Below are positions 52,754 through 60,344 of a stretch of DNA of 64,000 bases, in pieces (positions within the stretch are counted from its first letter, which is position 1; each line of letters starts with the position of its first letter). The notes under the pieces were generated by a model. It ran no database searches. It saw only the letters and a list, made by a program, of their open reading frames with translations, and had not been told where the DNA came from. The DNA lies in the NCBI RefSeq assembly GCF_001439925.1, contig NZ_LMBV01000009.1:62001-126000 (forward strand), read 5' to 3'. This stretch comes from Peribacillus muralis (GTDB taxonomy: Bacteria; Bacillota; Bacilli; Bacillales; DSM-1321). The position numbers were made by a program, and so were the translations under genes.

Positions 52754-52909
52754 ATGCGCCTACCAGGTTTCAAGAAGTCATTGGTCGATGAGAAAGAGCC
52801 AGGCCTCGTGTCCACTTATACGATTGTCCAGTTTAAACCTCATGGCTCAACCTGTAACGAATCGAAACGAATATGGGTATTACTGGTAGAATTTCGAACG
52901 AGCTGTTAA
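52754..52909 (+). other. Fragmentary reading frame, likely decayed
   Basis: A 51-codon frame from ATG 52754 has no ribosome binding site and is closed upstream by a TAA. Its translation (MRLPGFKKSLVDEKEPGLV, then STYTIVQFKPHGS) looks protein-like, so a decayed gene is possible. I cannot name it. The remaining 52554-53218 region holds no supportable gene. Confidence 0.25.
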
Positions 52910-53218
52910 AATAAGTGAGAAGTAATAGACGTGGTGCACAATGTTAGTAAGTGGCTATGCAAAAAAAGGGAAGATTACGTCGGTGCTTCTAAGCTCATTT
53001 TTCCTGAAAAATAATTGATTCAACATGCTTAATTAACAGAAGGAAAGGGAATTGTATCATGAGGCTTTTTCTTTTATTATTGTAGTTATATACATTCGAG
53101 ATATGGAAGTATGGTAAACTGCTAACAATGAACGATTATCATACATAGGTTTTTCGTCATGATATTGTTTCGATATAAATGAGGAGTTATATAGAATGGC
53201 TAGTGTGGAGGAGATAAT

Positions 53219-54325
53219 TTGTTCAAACAAAAACTGCATTTTTGGACGTTAGAGTTACTATTATTATCTTTACTTTTTTATGTTGGTACAAAGATTTCTT
53301 TTCTTTTTGAACCAATCGTGATTTTTACTTCAACTTTGTTCTTCCCAATTTTGATATCAGGTTTTCTCTACTTTTTGTTCAACCCAACTGTGGATTTCCT
53401 TGCTAAAAGGAGAGTGCCAAGGGGATTGGCGATATTATTGCTTTACGTATTTTTCCTTGGGTTGATCAGTTTGTTGGTTGGCCTGGTTGGACCGTCTCTT
53501 TCCAAACAGGTTACCGATTTAATCAATAATCTTCCGGAATACTTCAATCAAACAAGGAAATTCATTGAAGATTCGGCTCAGTCAAAATGGTTTTTGTGGA
53601 CGATGGAACAAGATTATGTAGATTTGCAAAAAGTAGGAGATACTCTGCAAAAATATTTGACGGATTTACCTACTAATATAACGAACAGTTTATCTTCCGT
53701 TTTCAGCGTAGTCACGAACATTACATTAGTGGTGGTGACGGTTCCTTTCATCCTGTTTTATATGTTGAAGGATGGAGATAAACTTCCGAGCGCGATCATG
53801 AAATTCGTACCGGTTGGATACAGGAAGCCGGCTTTAACGGTTCTTCAGGAAACGGGAGAAACGCTTACCACTTACATACAAGGGCAGATGCTTGTGTGCA
53901 TGTTTGTTGGAATTGGAACATTCATAGGCTATTTAATCATTGATCTGCCATATGCATTCCTTTTTGCGCTGATTGGTGCCATTACAAATATCATTCCGTA
54001 TGTGGGTCCCTTCATCGGGGCTGCTCCTGCAGTCATTGTGGGATTGATCCATTCGCCTACTCAAGCGTTATTGGTCATTCTCGTTATCACGATCATCCAG
54101 CAGCTGGACGGTAATGTGATTTCGCCTTTAGTCATCGGAAAGAAATTGAACACACATCCGCTTACCATCATCATCTTATTGCTAGTTGCTGGAAACATTG
54201 CCGGTATTATCGGGATGATTTTGGCCGTTCCAACATATTCCGTTGTTAAAACGATTGTATTGAATATCGTAAAATTCATCAGGATCCGAAAAGAGGAAAA
54301 GCTTGAAGAAGAAATATTGGAATGA
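53219..54325 (+). CDS. AI-2E family transporter
   Basis: This 368-residue membrane protein of the AI-2E/UPF0118 family has seven to eight helices. Landmarks are FLYFLFNPTVDFLAKRRVPRGLAI at about residues 44-67, the internal SSVFSVVTNITLVVVTVPFILFYMLKDG segment and the late IIQQLDGNVISPLVIGKKLNTHPL at about 291-314. Members export small molecules or exchange sodium and protons, and this is not told by sequence. The start is a TTG at 53219 behind GGAGGAGATAA. B. subtilis has several paralogues. Confidence 0.88.
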   Translation: MFKQKLHFWTLELLLLSLLFYVGTKISFLFEPIVIFTSTLFFPILISGFLYFLFNPTVDFLAKRRVPRGLAILLLYVFFLGLISLLVGLVGPSLSKQVTDLINNLPEYFNQTRKFIEDSAQSKWFLWTMEQDYVDLQKVGDTLQKYLTDLPTNITNSLSSVFSVVTNITLVVVTVPFILFYMLKDGDKLPSAIMKFVPVGYRKPALTVLQETGETLTTYIQGQMLVCMFVGIGTFIGYLIIDLPYAFLFALIGAITNIIPYVGPFIGAAPAVIVGLIHSPTQALLVILVITIIQQLDGNVISPLVIGKKLNTHPLTIIILLLVAGNIAGIIGMILAVPTYSVVKTIVLNIVKFIRIRKEEKLEEEILE

Positions 54326-54328
54326 AAA

Positions 54329-54360
54329 AAAGGGACCGGCTCATATGAGCCGGTCCCTTT
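54329..54360. terminator. Bidirectional terminator
   Basis: A perfect 14-bp stem AAAGGGACCGGCTC / GAGCCGGTCCCTTT lies between converging genes; the T-run is on the minus strand, for gabD. Confidence 0.88.
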
Positions 54361-54370
54361 GCCGTTAAGA

Positions 54371-55789
54371 TTACAAGCCTAAAGAAATGTATTTCACTTC
54401 CAGGAATTCATCGATGCCTTGGTGACCGCCTTCGCGGCCGAGCCCGCTCTGCTTGAATCCGCCAAATGGGGCTTGTGGAACGGAAGGAAGCCCATCGTTC
54501 AACCCGACTATACCGAATTCGAGTGCCTCGGTGAATTTGATCCCCTTGGTGATATTTTCAGTGAAAACATATGCTGCCAAACCGAAGATGGAGTCGTTGG
54601 CCCTTTTGATCGCTTCTTCATCAGTCTTGAAGGAGGCGATGGGAGCTAACGGTCCGAACGTCTCTTCCTTCATGCAAAGCATGCTGTCATCAATGTTGGA
54701 AAGTATGGTCGGTTCAAGGAAAAGGCCGCCGATAGCTTTCCCGCCAGTTTCGAGTTTAGCTCCGCTGCTGATTGCTTCATTAATTTGATTTTGTACCTTA
54801 TCGACAGCATTTTGGTCGATGAGCGGACCGATATCGACGCCATCTTCCAAGCCGTTTCCTACTTTTAGTTCCTTGACCTTAGCTACAAGTTTTTCAATGA
54901 AGGCTTCTTGAATGGCTTCGTGGACATAAATGCGATTTGAACAGACACATGTTTGTCCTGCATTACGGAATTTGGAACTGATGATGCCATCGACGGCTTT
55001 ATTAAGGTCGGCATCCTCAAGAACGATTGCTGGTGCATGGCCTCCAAGTTCTAGCGAGATTTTCTTAACCGTGTCAGCTGATCCCCTCATGAGAGTTTTA
55101 CCGACTTCTGTAGAACCGGTAAACGTCAGTTTGCGGACCCTTGTATCTTGAAGCCAGGTTTCCCCAATTTCTGATGATTTGCCTGTCACGACGTTGATGA
55201 CACCCTTTGGGATGCCAGCTTCTTCCGCTAATTCAGCCATCTTTAAAGCGGTGATTGGTGTTAAATTTGCCGGTTTAATGACCACTGTGCAGCCGACGGC
55301 AAGGGCAGGCGCGACTTTTCTGGTGATCATCGCTGCAGGGAAGTTCCAAGGCGTAATGACTGCAACAACCCCGACAGGCTGTTTAGTCACAAAAAGCCGC
55401 TTATTGGACACGGAAGCAGGGATCGTTTCGCCGTACACCCGTTTTCCTTCTTCGGCAAACCAAGATAAAAATCCGTTGGCATATGTCATTTCACCAAGAG
55501 CCTCTTTAAGGGGCTTGCCTTGTTCTTCCGTCATGATTTTAGCCAATTCTTCTTTATTATCATCAATTAAACGATGCCATTTCCAGATTAATTCAGCCCG
55601 TTCGTAGACCGAGAGTGCTGCCCAATCGGTTAATGCTTCATATGCGGCATCTGCAGCCTTCGCCGCTTCTGCTGCGCCGCCTTTTGGAACGGTGGCAACG
55701 ACTTCGTTCGTTGCCGGGTTTGTTACTTCAATTTTGTCCAATCCAAAATTTGACCACTCACCATTAATGAATAATCCGTAATCCTTCAT
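54371..55789 (-). CDS. gabD: NAD(P)-dependent succinate-semialdehyde dehydrogenase
   Basis: This 472-residue aldehyde dehydrogenase oxidises succinate semialdehyde to succinate, the last step of GABA breakdown. Catalytic Cys lies in NAGQTCVCSNRIYV at about residues 278-291 and catalytic Glu in LELGGHAPAIVLEDADLNKAV at about 246-266. Cofactor loop VITPWNFPAAMITRK is near 143-157. The double cysteine pattern C-V-C near the active site is typical of GabD. No GABA transaminase is next to it. Confidence 0.9.
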   Translation of the reverse strand: MKDYGLFINGEWSNFGLDKIEVTNPATNEVVATVPKGGAAEAAKAADAAYEALTDWAALSVYERAELIWKWHRLIDDNKEELAKIMTEEQGKPLKEALGEMTYANGFLSWFAEEGKRVYGETIPASVSNKRLFVTKQPVGVVAVITPWNFPAAMITRKVAPALAVGCTVVIKPANLTPITALKMAELAEEAGIPKGVINVVTGKSSEIGETWLQDTRVRKLTFTGSTEVGKTLMRGSADTVKKISLELGGHAPAIVLEDADLNKAVDGIISSKFRNAGQTCVCSNRIYVHEAIQEAFIEKLVAKVKELKVGNGLEDGVDIGPLIDQNAVDKVQNQINEAISSGAKLETGGKAIGGLFLEPTILSNIDDSMLCMKEETFGPLAPIASFKTDEEAIKRANDSIFGLAAYVFTENITKGIKFTEALEFGIVGLNDGLPSVPQAPFGGFKQSGLGREGGHQGIDEFLEVKYISLGL

Positions 55790-55991
55790 GATAAAACCTC
55801 CAATTTTTGGTTTAATCCTTTAAACTACAAAAACTCTCAACCTTATACCATACCTGTTACAAAAAAGTATAAACATTTTTTAACGGTTCTGAAATTTATT
55901 TGATTACTATTTTTATATGCTTATGGTCTTAGGATGTAAAGTCAATGAAGGGGAGGAGGGGCAACTGACTATCAAGGAGCTGCCGAAAAAA

Positions 55992-56012
55992 ATACCGGCT
56001 AAGCACCGGTAT
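55992..56012 (-). terminator. Terminator of the ketopantoate-reductase-like gene
   Basis: ATACCGG (55992-55998) pairs with CCGGTAT (56006-56012), followed by seven T on the minus strand. Confidence 0.8.
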
Positions 56013-56019
56013 CAATCTA

Positions 56020-56931
56020 TCAATTTTCAAATGGTTTTATGAGGGCATAAAGGGCTCCAATCACGGGGAGCTTCAAACCAACCTTATCGGCAAGACGCAG
56101 CGCCCCTCCTTGTAAATGTTCCACTTCGAGCGTCAGGCCCTTCCGGCGATCTTGATGCATGGAAGAAGTGGACTCCTCCGGTAAAACTGCCATATTCTCC
56201 ATACCTTGCGCAACATTCTGCCTGGTTAGCCCAATATCGTAAGCGTTTGCAAGTTCCATCATTTCAATAAGGGAATTTTCCAGTAATCCATTGGTTTCCG
56301 GAAAGCTCCGTATCGTGCCGATAGGAAGGTTGGATGCGGTAGTTACACCAGAAAAGGCGGTAATGAACATGTATTTGAGCCACATTCTGATCAAGATGTT
56401 ATCCGTTTTGTTTACCGTCATGATAGCTGATTTTGCTGCTTGTTCAAATTCCTCACAAACCTTCGCCTGAGACGGGTGAAGCGCGCCATATACTAAATCA
56501 TGATTATGATGGGAGTGAATGACATGGCCTTTTTCGTCAAGGGTGGCAATGATGAAGGCGCTGCCGCCCATCACGGCTTCCTCGCCAAGTGCAGCCTGCA
56601 AAATGGAGATATGCTCTAACCCATTCAAGAGCGGAAGGACCTTAGCGCCCTTATTCACTAGCACCTTTAAATCTGCGAGTGTGCCCTGAAGGTGCTGGCC
56701 TTTTACGGCAAGAATGACGAGGTCCGCTTTTTCGATATCATGCACGTTTTCAGAGATATGGAGTTCGTTGAATTGGTAGTTTCCGTGTGGGCTTGTTATA
56801 CTAATGCCGTTTTCCTTCAATTGCTTGGCACGGCTTTTCCGGACCAGGAATTGAACATCCTGTCCGGTCTGCTGTAATCTTCCCCCGAAGTAGCAGCCGA
56901 GTGCCCCGGCTCCCATAATGACAATATTCAA
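56020..56931 (-). CDS. 2-dehydropantoate 2-reductase family protein
   Basis: This 303-residue NADPH-dependent reductase of the PanE/ApbA family starts at a TTG (56931) behind AAAGAGGTG. The frame is open to 57084, but that extension contains no ribosome binding site and overlaps the preceding gene's terminator. The nucleotide-binding motif is NIVIMGAGALGCYFGGRL at residues 2-19; LVILAVKGQHLQGTL at about 70-84 and the LLNGLEHISIL at about 97-107 are family marks. Bacillus carries several members, so ketopantoate is not certain as substrate. Confidence 0.86.
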   Translation of the reverse strand: MNIVIMGAGALGCYFGGRLQQTGQDVQFLVRKSRAKQLKENGISITSPHGNYQFNELHISENVHDIEKADLVILAVKGQHLQGTLADLKVLVNKGAKVLPLLNGLEHISILQAALGEEAVMGGSAFIIATLDEKGHVIHSHHNHDLVYGALHPSQAKVCEEFEQAAKSAIMTVNKTDNILIRMWLKYMFITAFSGVTTASNLPIGTIRSFPETNGLLENSLIEMMELANAYDIGLTRQNVAQGMENMAVLPEESTSSMHQDRRKGLTLEVEHLQGGALRLADKVGLKLPVIGALYALIKPFEN

Positions 56932-57050
56932 AGTGAACACCTCTTTTTTGTAAGATGTACTCATCATACCATTGTCGTAATTTTCAGTAAATGTTAAACG
57001 TATTAGGGGAGTCATAATGCATGAAGGTGTTGAATTAGGGGAAATAAAAA

Positions 57051-57075
57051 ACCAGCCTGATAGATTCAGGCTGGT
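57051..57075 (-). terminator. Terminator of the LysM-3D gene
   Basis: ACCAGCCTGA pairs with TCAGGCTGGT around five bases, followed by T residues on the minus strand. Confidence 0.88.
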
Positions 57076-57083
57076 GCTTATCA

Positions 57084-57641
57084 TTATTTATAGATTTTTA
57101 CTTTAACGGTCTTTCTGCCCCAATTGATAGCTTTTGAGTGAGAAGAGTAGAAGACGTCAATTTTATTTCCTTTGATTGCGCCGCCTTTATCTGCCGCAAT
57201 GGCATCCCCGTATCCTTCTACATGGACTTTTGTTCCAAGTGGAATGACCTTAGGGTCGACTGAGATCGCTTTTACGTTAGGGTTTTTCTTTAGGTTTAGA
57301 CCCGATGCTGTAATTCCGCTGCAGCCTTTGCAGTTCGCTGTGTAAGCTGTTGCCTTCACCGTGATCGTTTTATATTTTGATGATGACGATGATGTTTTAG
57401 CTTTAGGTTTAGCTGAGGTCGATGTTTTCTTGACCTTTAAAACTTGTTTTGGATGGATGTTATCTTTTTTCAGGTTGTTCCAACTTTTGAGTTGATTGAC
57501 TGTTATATTATGTTTATTGGCGATACCCCATAGTGTGTCGCCGCTTTTGACTTTGTATGTAGTAGTAGCAGCCGATGAAACTCCGGAAAAACTAAATACC
57601 AGGAAGAAAGCAGTGAAAATTGGAAGTAGTATTTTTTTCAA
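57084..57641 (-). CDS. Secreted LysM and 3D-domain cell wall protein (YocH-like)
   Basis: This 185-residue protein has a signal peptide (MKKILLPIFTAFFLVFSF…SSAA, cleaved near residue 25) and one LysM domain at about 27-70 (TYKVKSGDTLWGIANKHNI), which binds peptidoglycan. A Ser/Lys linker and a C-terminal 3D domain follow at about 95-180, with the three Asp signature including AIAADKGGAIKGNKIDVFY. 3D domains belong to lytic transglycosylase-type wall enzymes such as B. subtilis YocH, which has two LysM domains. It is probably used in wall remodelling. Confidence 0.9.
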   Translation of the reverse strand: MKKILLPIFTAFFLVFSFSGVSSAATTTYKVKSGDTLWGIANKHNITVNQLKSWNNLKKDNIHPKQVLKVKKTSTSAKPKAKTSSSSSKYKTITVKATAYTANCKGCSGITASGLNLKKNPNVKAISVDPKVIPLGTKVHVEGYGDAIAADKGGAIKGNKIDVFYSSHSKAINWGRKTVKVKIYK

Positions 57642-58059
57642 AATGAATAGTCTCCTTTGTTTTAAATCGTAGACTTAGAATAACAGGTATATATGACAAT
57701 AATGTTTCGGTGGAATAGTAATTGTGTTACAAAAACGTTTCTGTTGATAAATCGATGTAATATAAACTAGGTGAAAAGGACTTGGTGATGATTGATTTGG
57801 CCATGGTTTATATTGATTTATCATGTCGGTTTGAACGCTTTTTTTGTTAAATTAGTAGCGTATTTTGTTTAAATGTACAATATTTGGTTATATTACATTT
57901 GGTAAAAAGGTCCTATGCGTTTTTGTAAAAAAAACAATGCAATTATGACCGGATTATTGCTATATAATTGCTTGCATTCGAGAGCGGGGGAGGATGCGGC
58001 ATCGATTTTAGGATGATTTAGGTTTTAATTACCACAATACTTGGATGCTTTTACTTTAT
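57642..58059. other. Promoter region of the LysM gene and gene-poor DNA
   Basis: About 420 bases are AT-rich and without a supportable gene. A clear WalR box (TGTWAH repeat) was looked for and not found. Confidence 0.3.
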
Positions 58060-58193
58060 CCGTTTCATTCCACTGCAGGCACTCCCTTTTCGCTGGCGGC
58101 CGGAGAGCCTCCTCGTCGCAAAAGCGCCTGCGGGGTCTCCCCTGGACCGCATTTCCCGCAGGAGTGTCGCGCCTTCCGTTGCATTCCACTCTG
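58060..58193 (-). repeat. Interspersed repeat, copy D
   Basis: This copy of about 134 bp has the same ends as copy B (CCGTTTCATTCCACTGCAGG at the left, CCGTTGCATTCCACTCTG at the right) and the same CATTTCCCGCAGGAGTGTCG block. The middle differs (GCAAAAGCGCCTGCGGGGTC). The linker ATTGCCTACGGTTTTAGAGG follows. Confidence 0.85.
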
Positions 58194-58376
58194 CATTTAA
58201 AACAAAGACAGCCCCAAATTGCCTACGGTTTTAGAGGATTTGAACCTTGCCAGTTGCATTTTGCAACAGAACAAAAGCTAGCAATCCTGTTGGTTTTCGA
58301 ACTCGATCGTTCATGCGGAGAATGAAACTTTAGTAAAGTTTGATTTACTTGAGAGGAGACAAATGTTGAAGAAGAA

Positions 58377-58565
58377 ATGAAACGTGGAGCAGATCGGAAA
58401 TTTGAATTTGGTTCATCAGATAGTAGAAAAATAGTAATTAAAGCGCCTGGAAGAGTTGAAAAGTTAGACGACCTGTTACAGCCATTATCGAGGGCAATGA
58501 AACCTAAAAAAGCTGCCGTCTGCAAAGTTCAGACAGCAGCTTCTTCAAGTTATGAAATACATTAA
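58377..58565 (+). pseudogene. Small reading frame, probably a gene remnant
   Basis: This is a 62-residue frame with no close ribosome binding site (GAGAGGAGAC lies 18 bases upstream, with a stop in between in another frame). The middle (FEFGSSDSRKIVIKAPGRVE) is protein-like, but the last 20 residues read through the terminator at 58511. A related EKLxxLLQPLS fragment occurs after fosB at about 37731-37780. Probably the tail of a decayed or unrecognised gene. Confidence 0.3.
58511..58541 (-). terminator. Terminator of the M20 peptidase gene
   Basis: AGCTGCCGTCTG pairs with CAGACAGCAGCT (one mismatch), followed by T residues on the minus strand. Confidence 0.85.
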
Positions 58566-59626
58566 GCTAAAGTAAATTCCGTTGCAAAATCAACTAGCAT
58601 TTTTTGATATACGGCAACAGATTCGAGATTGACACATTCCTTGTCGCCATGCCAATTCTCGCCTTTTGGTCCAAATTCGATGGCAGGTATATCATATGCG
58701 GCAAAAAAGACAGTGTCAGCCGAACCGTGTTGTCCAAAAATGACGGCATCTTGGTTGGTGTTCTTTTTGATGACGGGACGGAGCAGTGAGATGAATGGGT
58801 CCGACTCTTCCGTTTTTACAGGTTTGCTGTACATATTGATGAAAATATTCTTACCCGTCACACTTTCAATTTGCGTAACGACTTCTTCCATTGTTTGTGT
58901 AGGGAGATAGCGGATATCCAGGCTGAGCAAGCAGGCATCCGGTACCTTATTGTAGACATCCCCGCCTTTTATTTTTGCTAGGTTAAGTGAAGGGGAGTCG
59001 TAAAGGGGGGTATGATCCTTTGTGAAAGGAAGCTCCTTTATTTTTTGATAGAGTTCATAAGCCTTCTCGATTGCGTTCACGCCTTCCCATGGGCGGCTTC
59101 CGTGTGCAGATTTACCAGATACTTCAATATCAAGGCGCAGGGCACCCTTTGCCTGAAGGCCAATTCCCAATTGGGTAGGCTCTGCACAAATTACAAAGTC
59201 CCCTCTATATCCATGTTTAGCTAAATACCCAGAACAGTTCAGCCCGCCAATTTCTTCATCGGATACAATCTGTAGCTGGATTTTCAAGCCTAAGTTCATA
59301 TCTTTCAGTTCGGAAAATGCACACATCATTCCGGCCACCCCAGCTTTCATATCGGCTGCACCGCGTCCATATAAATGCCCTTCATGAATGCGAGGGAAAA
59401 ATTGATCCGGAGTCCCGCTGACAACATCGACATGGCCATTCCAAATGACGGTTTTATCTCCGCTGCCAATCTCGCTAACGAGCATTTTATACCCATTATT
59501 AACGATTACATTGACGCTAAGTCCTTGCTTTTTAAGCCAATCCGCGCAGTATTCCACTGCCTCGTTGGCTCCTTGTTTCGACGAACTGTCAATCGATACT
59601 AAATCTTCAAGTAACTCGATGAGCAA
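58562..59626 (-). CDS. M20 family metallopeptidase/deacylase (ArgE/DapE-like)
   Basis: This 354-residue M20 zinc hydrolase has metal ligands in order: His-Asp in WNGHVDVVSG (about 64-73), Asp in GRGAADMKAG (about 89-98), Glu-Glu in VSDEEIGG (about 124-131), Glu in CAEPTQ (about 150-155) and His near the C-terminus in GENWHGDKE (about 320-328). A dimerisation domain with the SAHGSRPWEGVNAIE motif lies in the middle. Family members remove acyl groups or amino acids from peptides or amino acid derivatives, and the substrate is not told by sequence. Confidence 0.88.
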   Translation of the reverse strand: MLIELLEDLVSIDSSSKQGANEAVEYCADWLKKQGLSVNVIVNNGYKMLVSEIGSGDKTVIWNGHVDVVSGTPDQFFPRIHEGHLYGRGAADMKAGVAGMMCAFSELKDMNLGLKIQLQIVSDEEIGGLNCSGYLAKHGYRGDFVICAEPTQLGIGLQAKGALRLDIEVSGKSAHGSRPWEGVNAIEKAYELYQKIKELPFTKDHTPLYDSPSLNLAKIKGGDVYNKVPDACLLSLDIRYLPTQTMEEVVTQIESVTGKNIFINMYSKPVKTEESDPFISLLRPVIKKNTNQDAVIFGQHGSADTVFFAAYDIPAIEFGPKGENWHGDKECVNLESVAVYQKMLVDFATEFTLA

Positions 59627-59716
59627 AAATAAAACCTCCCAAAAATATGCATACTATCATTATATATACCCTTCCTTTCTAAGTAATAACTCGAAAAATT
59701 TTTCCTGTTACATAAC

Positions 59717-59743
59717 GTTTAGTACTTCCACTTTATGGGGTAT
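59717..59743 (+). promoter_or_regulatory. SigmaB-type promoter
   Basis: GTTTAG (59717-59722) and GGGTAT (59738-59743) separated by 15 bases match the SigmaB consensus, 47 bases before the stress-protein start. Confidence 0.7.
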
Positions 59744-59789
59744 GTAAAGAAAGAGCGATAGTTTACATTCTTTAAGGAGGATGATAGAA

Positions 59790-60296
59790 ATGGATAAACG
59801 TATAATTGGGGTATATGAAACTGGAGAAGAAGCCATTAGGGCAGTTGAGGCCTTGCAGGCCGATGGATATAACCGAGACGATATATCGGTAGTAGCGAAA
59901 GATAAAGAGGAATTAAGGGCAGTGAATGAAGAAACCGGTACAAAAGCCGAAGAGGGACTCGCAGCTGGTGCAGCGACCGGAGGTATTTTGGGCGGAGCAG
60001 CTGGTTTATTAGCAGGAGTGGGTGCATTGGCGATACCGGGAATTGGACCGGTACTGGCAGCAGGACCGCTTGCTGCCACATTGGCTGGTGCGGCTGTAGG
60101 TGCTGGTACAGGTGGTTTGGCCGGAACATTGATTGGGATGGGCTTACCGGAAGATGAGGCGAATCGATATGAAGCGGATGTGAAAAACGGCAAGCTGCTT
60201 GTGCTCGTCGATGCAGATGCGCGTAAATCGAATTCTTCTTACTCAGGTATTACAGAAACGGATGAAACGTTAGCGCACGGTAGAAGAACGCTTTGA
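59790..60296 (+). CDS. General stress protein with YflT-like domain and glycine-rich core
   Basis: This 168-residue protein has an N-terminal domain of the heat-induced YflT type (about residues 1-50, RIIGVYETGEEAIRAVEALQADGYNRDDI) and a Gly/Ala-rich middle (about 60-120) that may be a membrane-associated hairpin. A short conserved end follows (PEDEANRYEADVKNGKLLVLVDAD). The start ATG 59790 follows AAGGAGGATGAT. A SigmaB-type promoter upstream supports general stress induction. Confidence 0.88.
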   Translation: MDKRIIGVYETGEEAIRAVEALQADGYNRDDISVVAKDKEELRAVNEETGTKAEEGLAAGAATGGILGGAAGLLAGVGALAIPGIGPVLAAGPLAATLAGAAVGAGTGGLAGTLIGMGLPEDEANRYEADVKNGKLLVLVDADARKSNSSYSGITETDETLAHGRRTL

Positions 60297-60310
60297 TAAC
60301 AAGTGGAAAA

Positions 60311-60343
60311 GGACGGAAACCCTTTGGGGTCCGTCCTTTTTTT
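60311..60343. terminator. Bidirectional terminator
   Basis: GGACGGA (60311-60317) and TCCGTCC (60330-60336) pair with an inner CCC/GGG extension. T-run on the plus strand and A-run on the other side lie between converging genes. Confidence 0.85.
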
Positions 60344-60344
60344 G

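Noticed and set aside
56932-57084. Longer N-terminus for the ketopantoate-reductase-like protein
   Set aside because: The Rossmann motif should be at the extreme N-terminus, and AAAGAGGTG supports the TTG at 56931.
57642-57800. WalR binding site before the LysM-3D gene
   Set aside because: Looked for because YocH of B. subtilis is WalR-controlled, but no pair of TGTWAH blocks with correct spacing was found.
58041-58325. Plus-strand 94-codon frame over repeat copy D
   Set aside because: Same reason: it is a by-product of GC-rich repeat sequence.
59708-60193. Long minus-strand frame opposite the stress protein
   Set aside because: Its Pro/Ala-rich translation is the mirror of the Gly/Ala-rich gene on the plus strand; no binding site.
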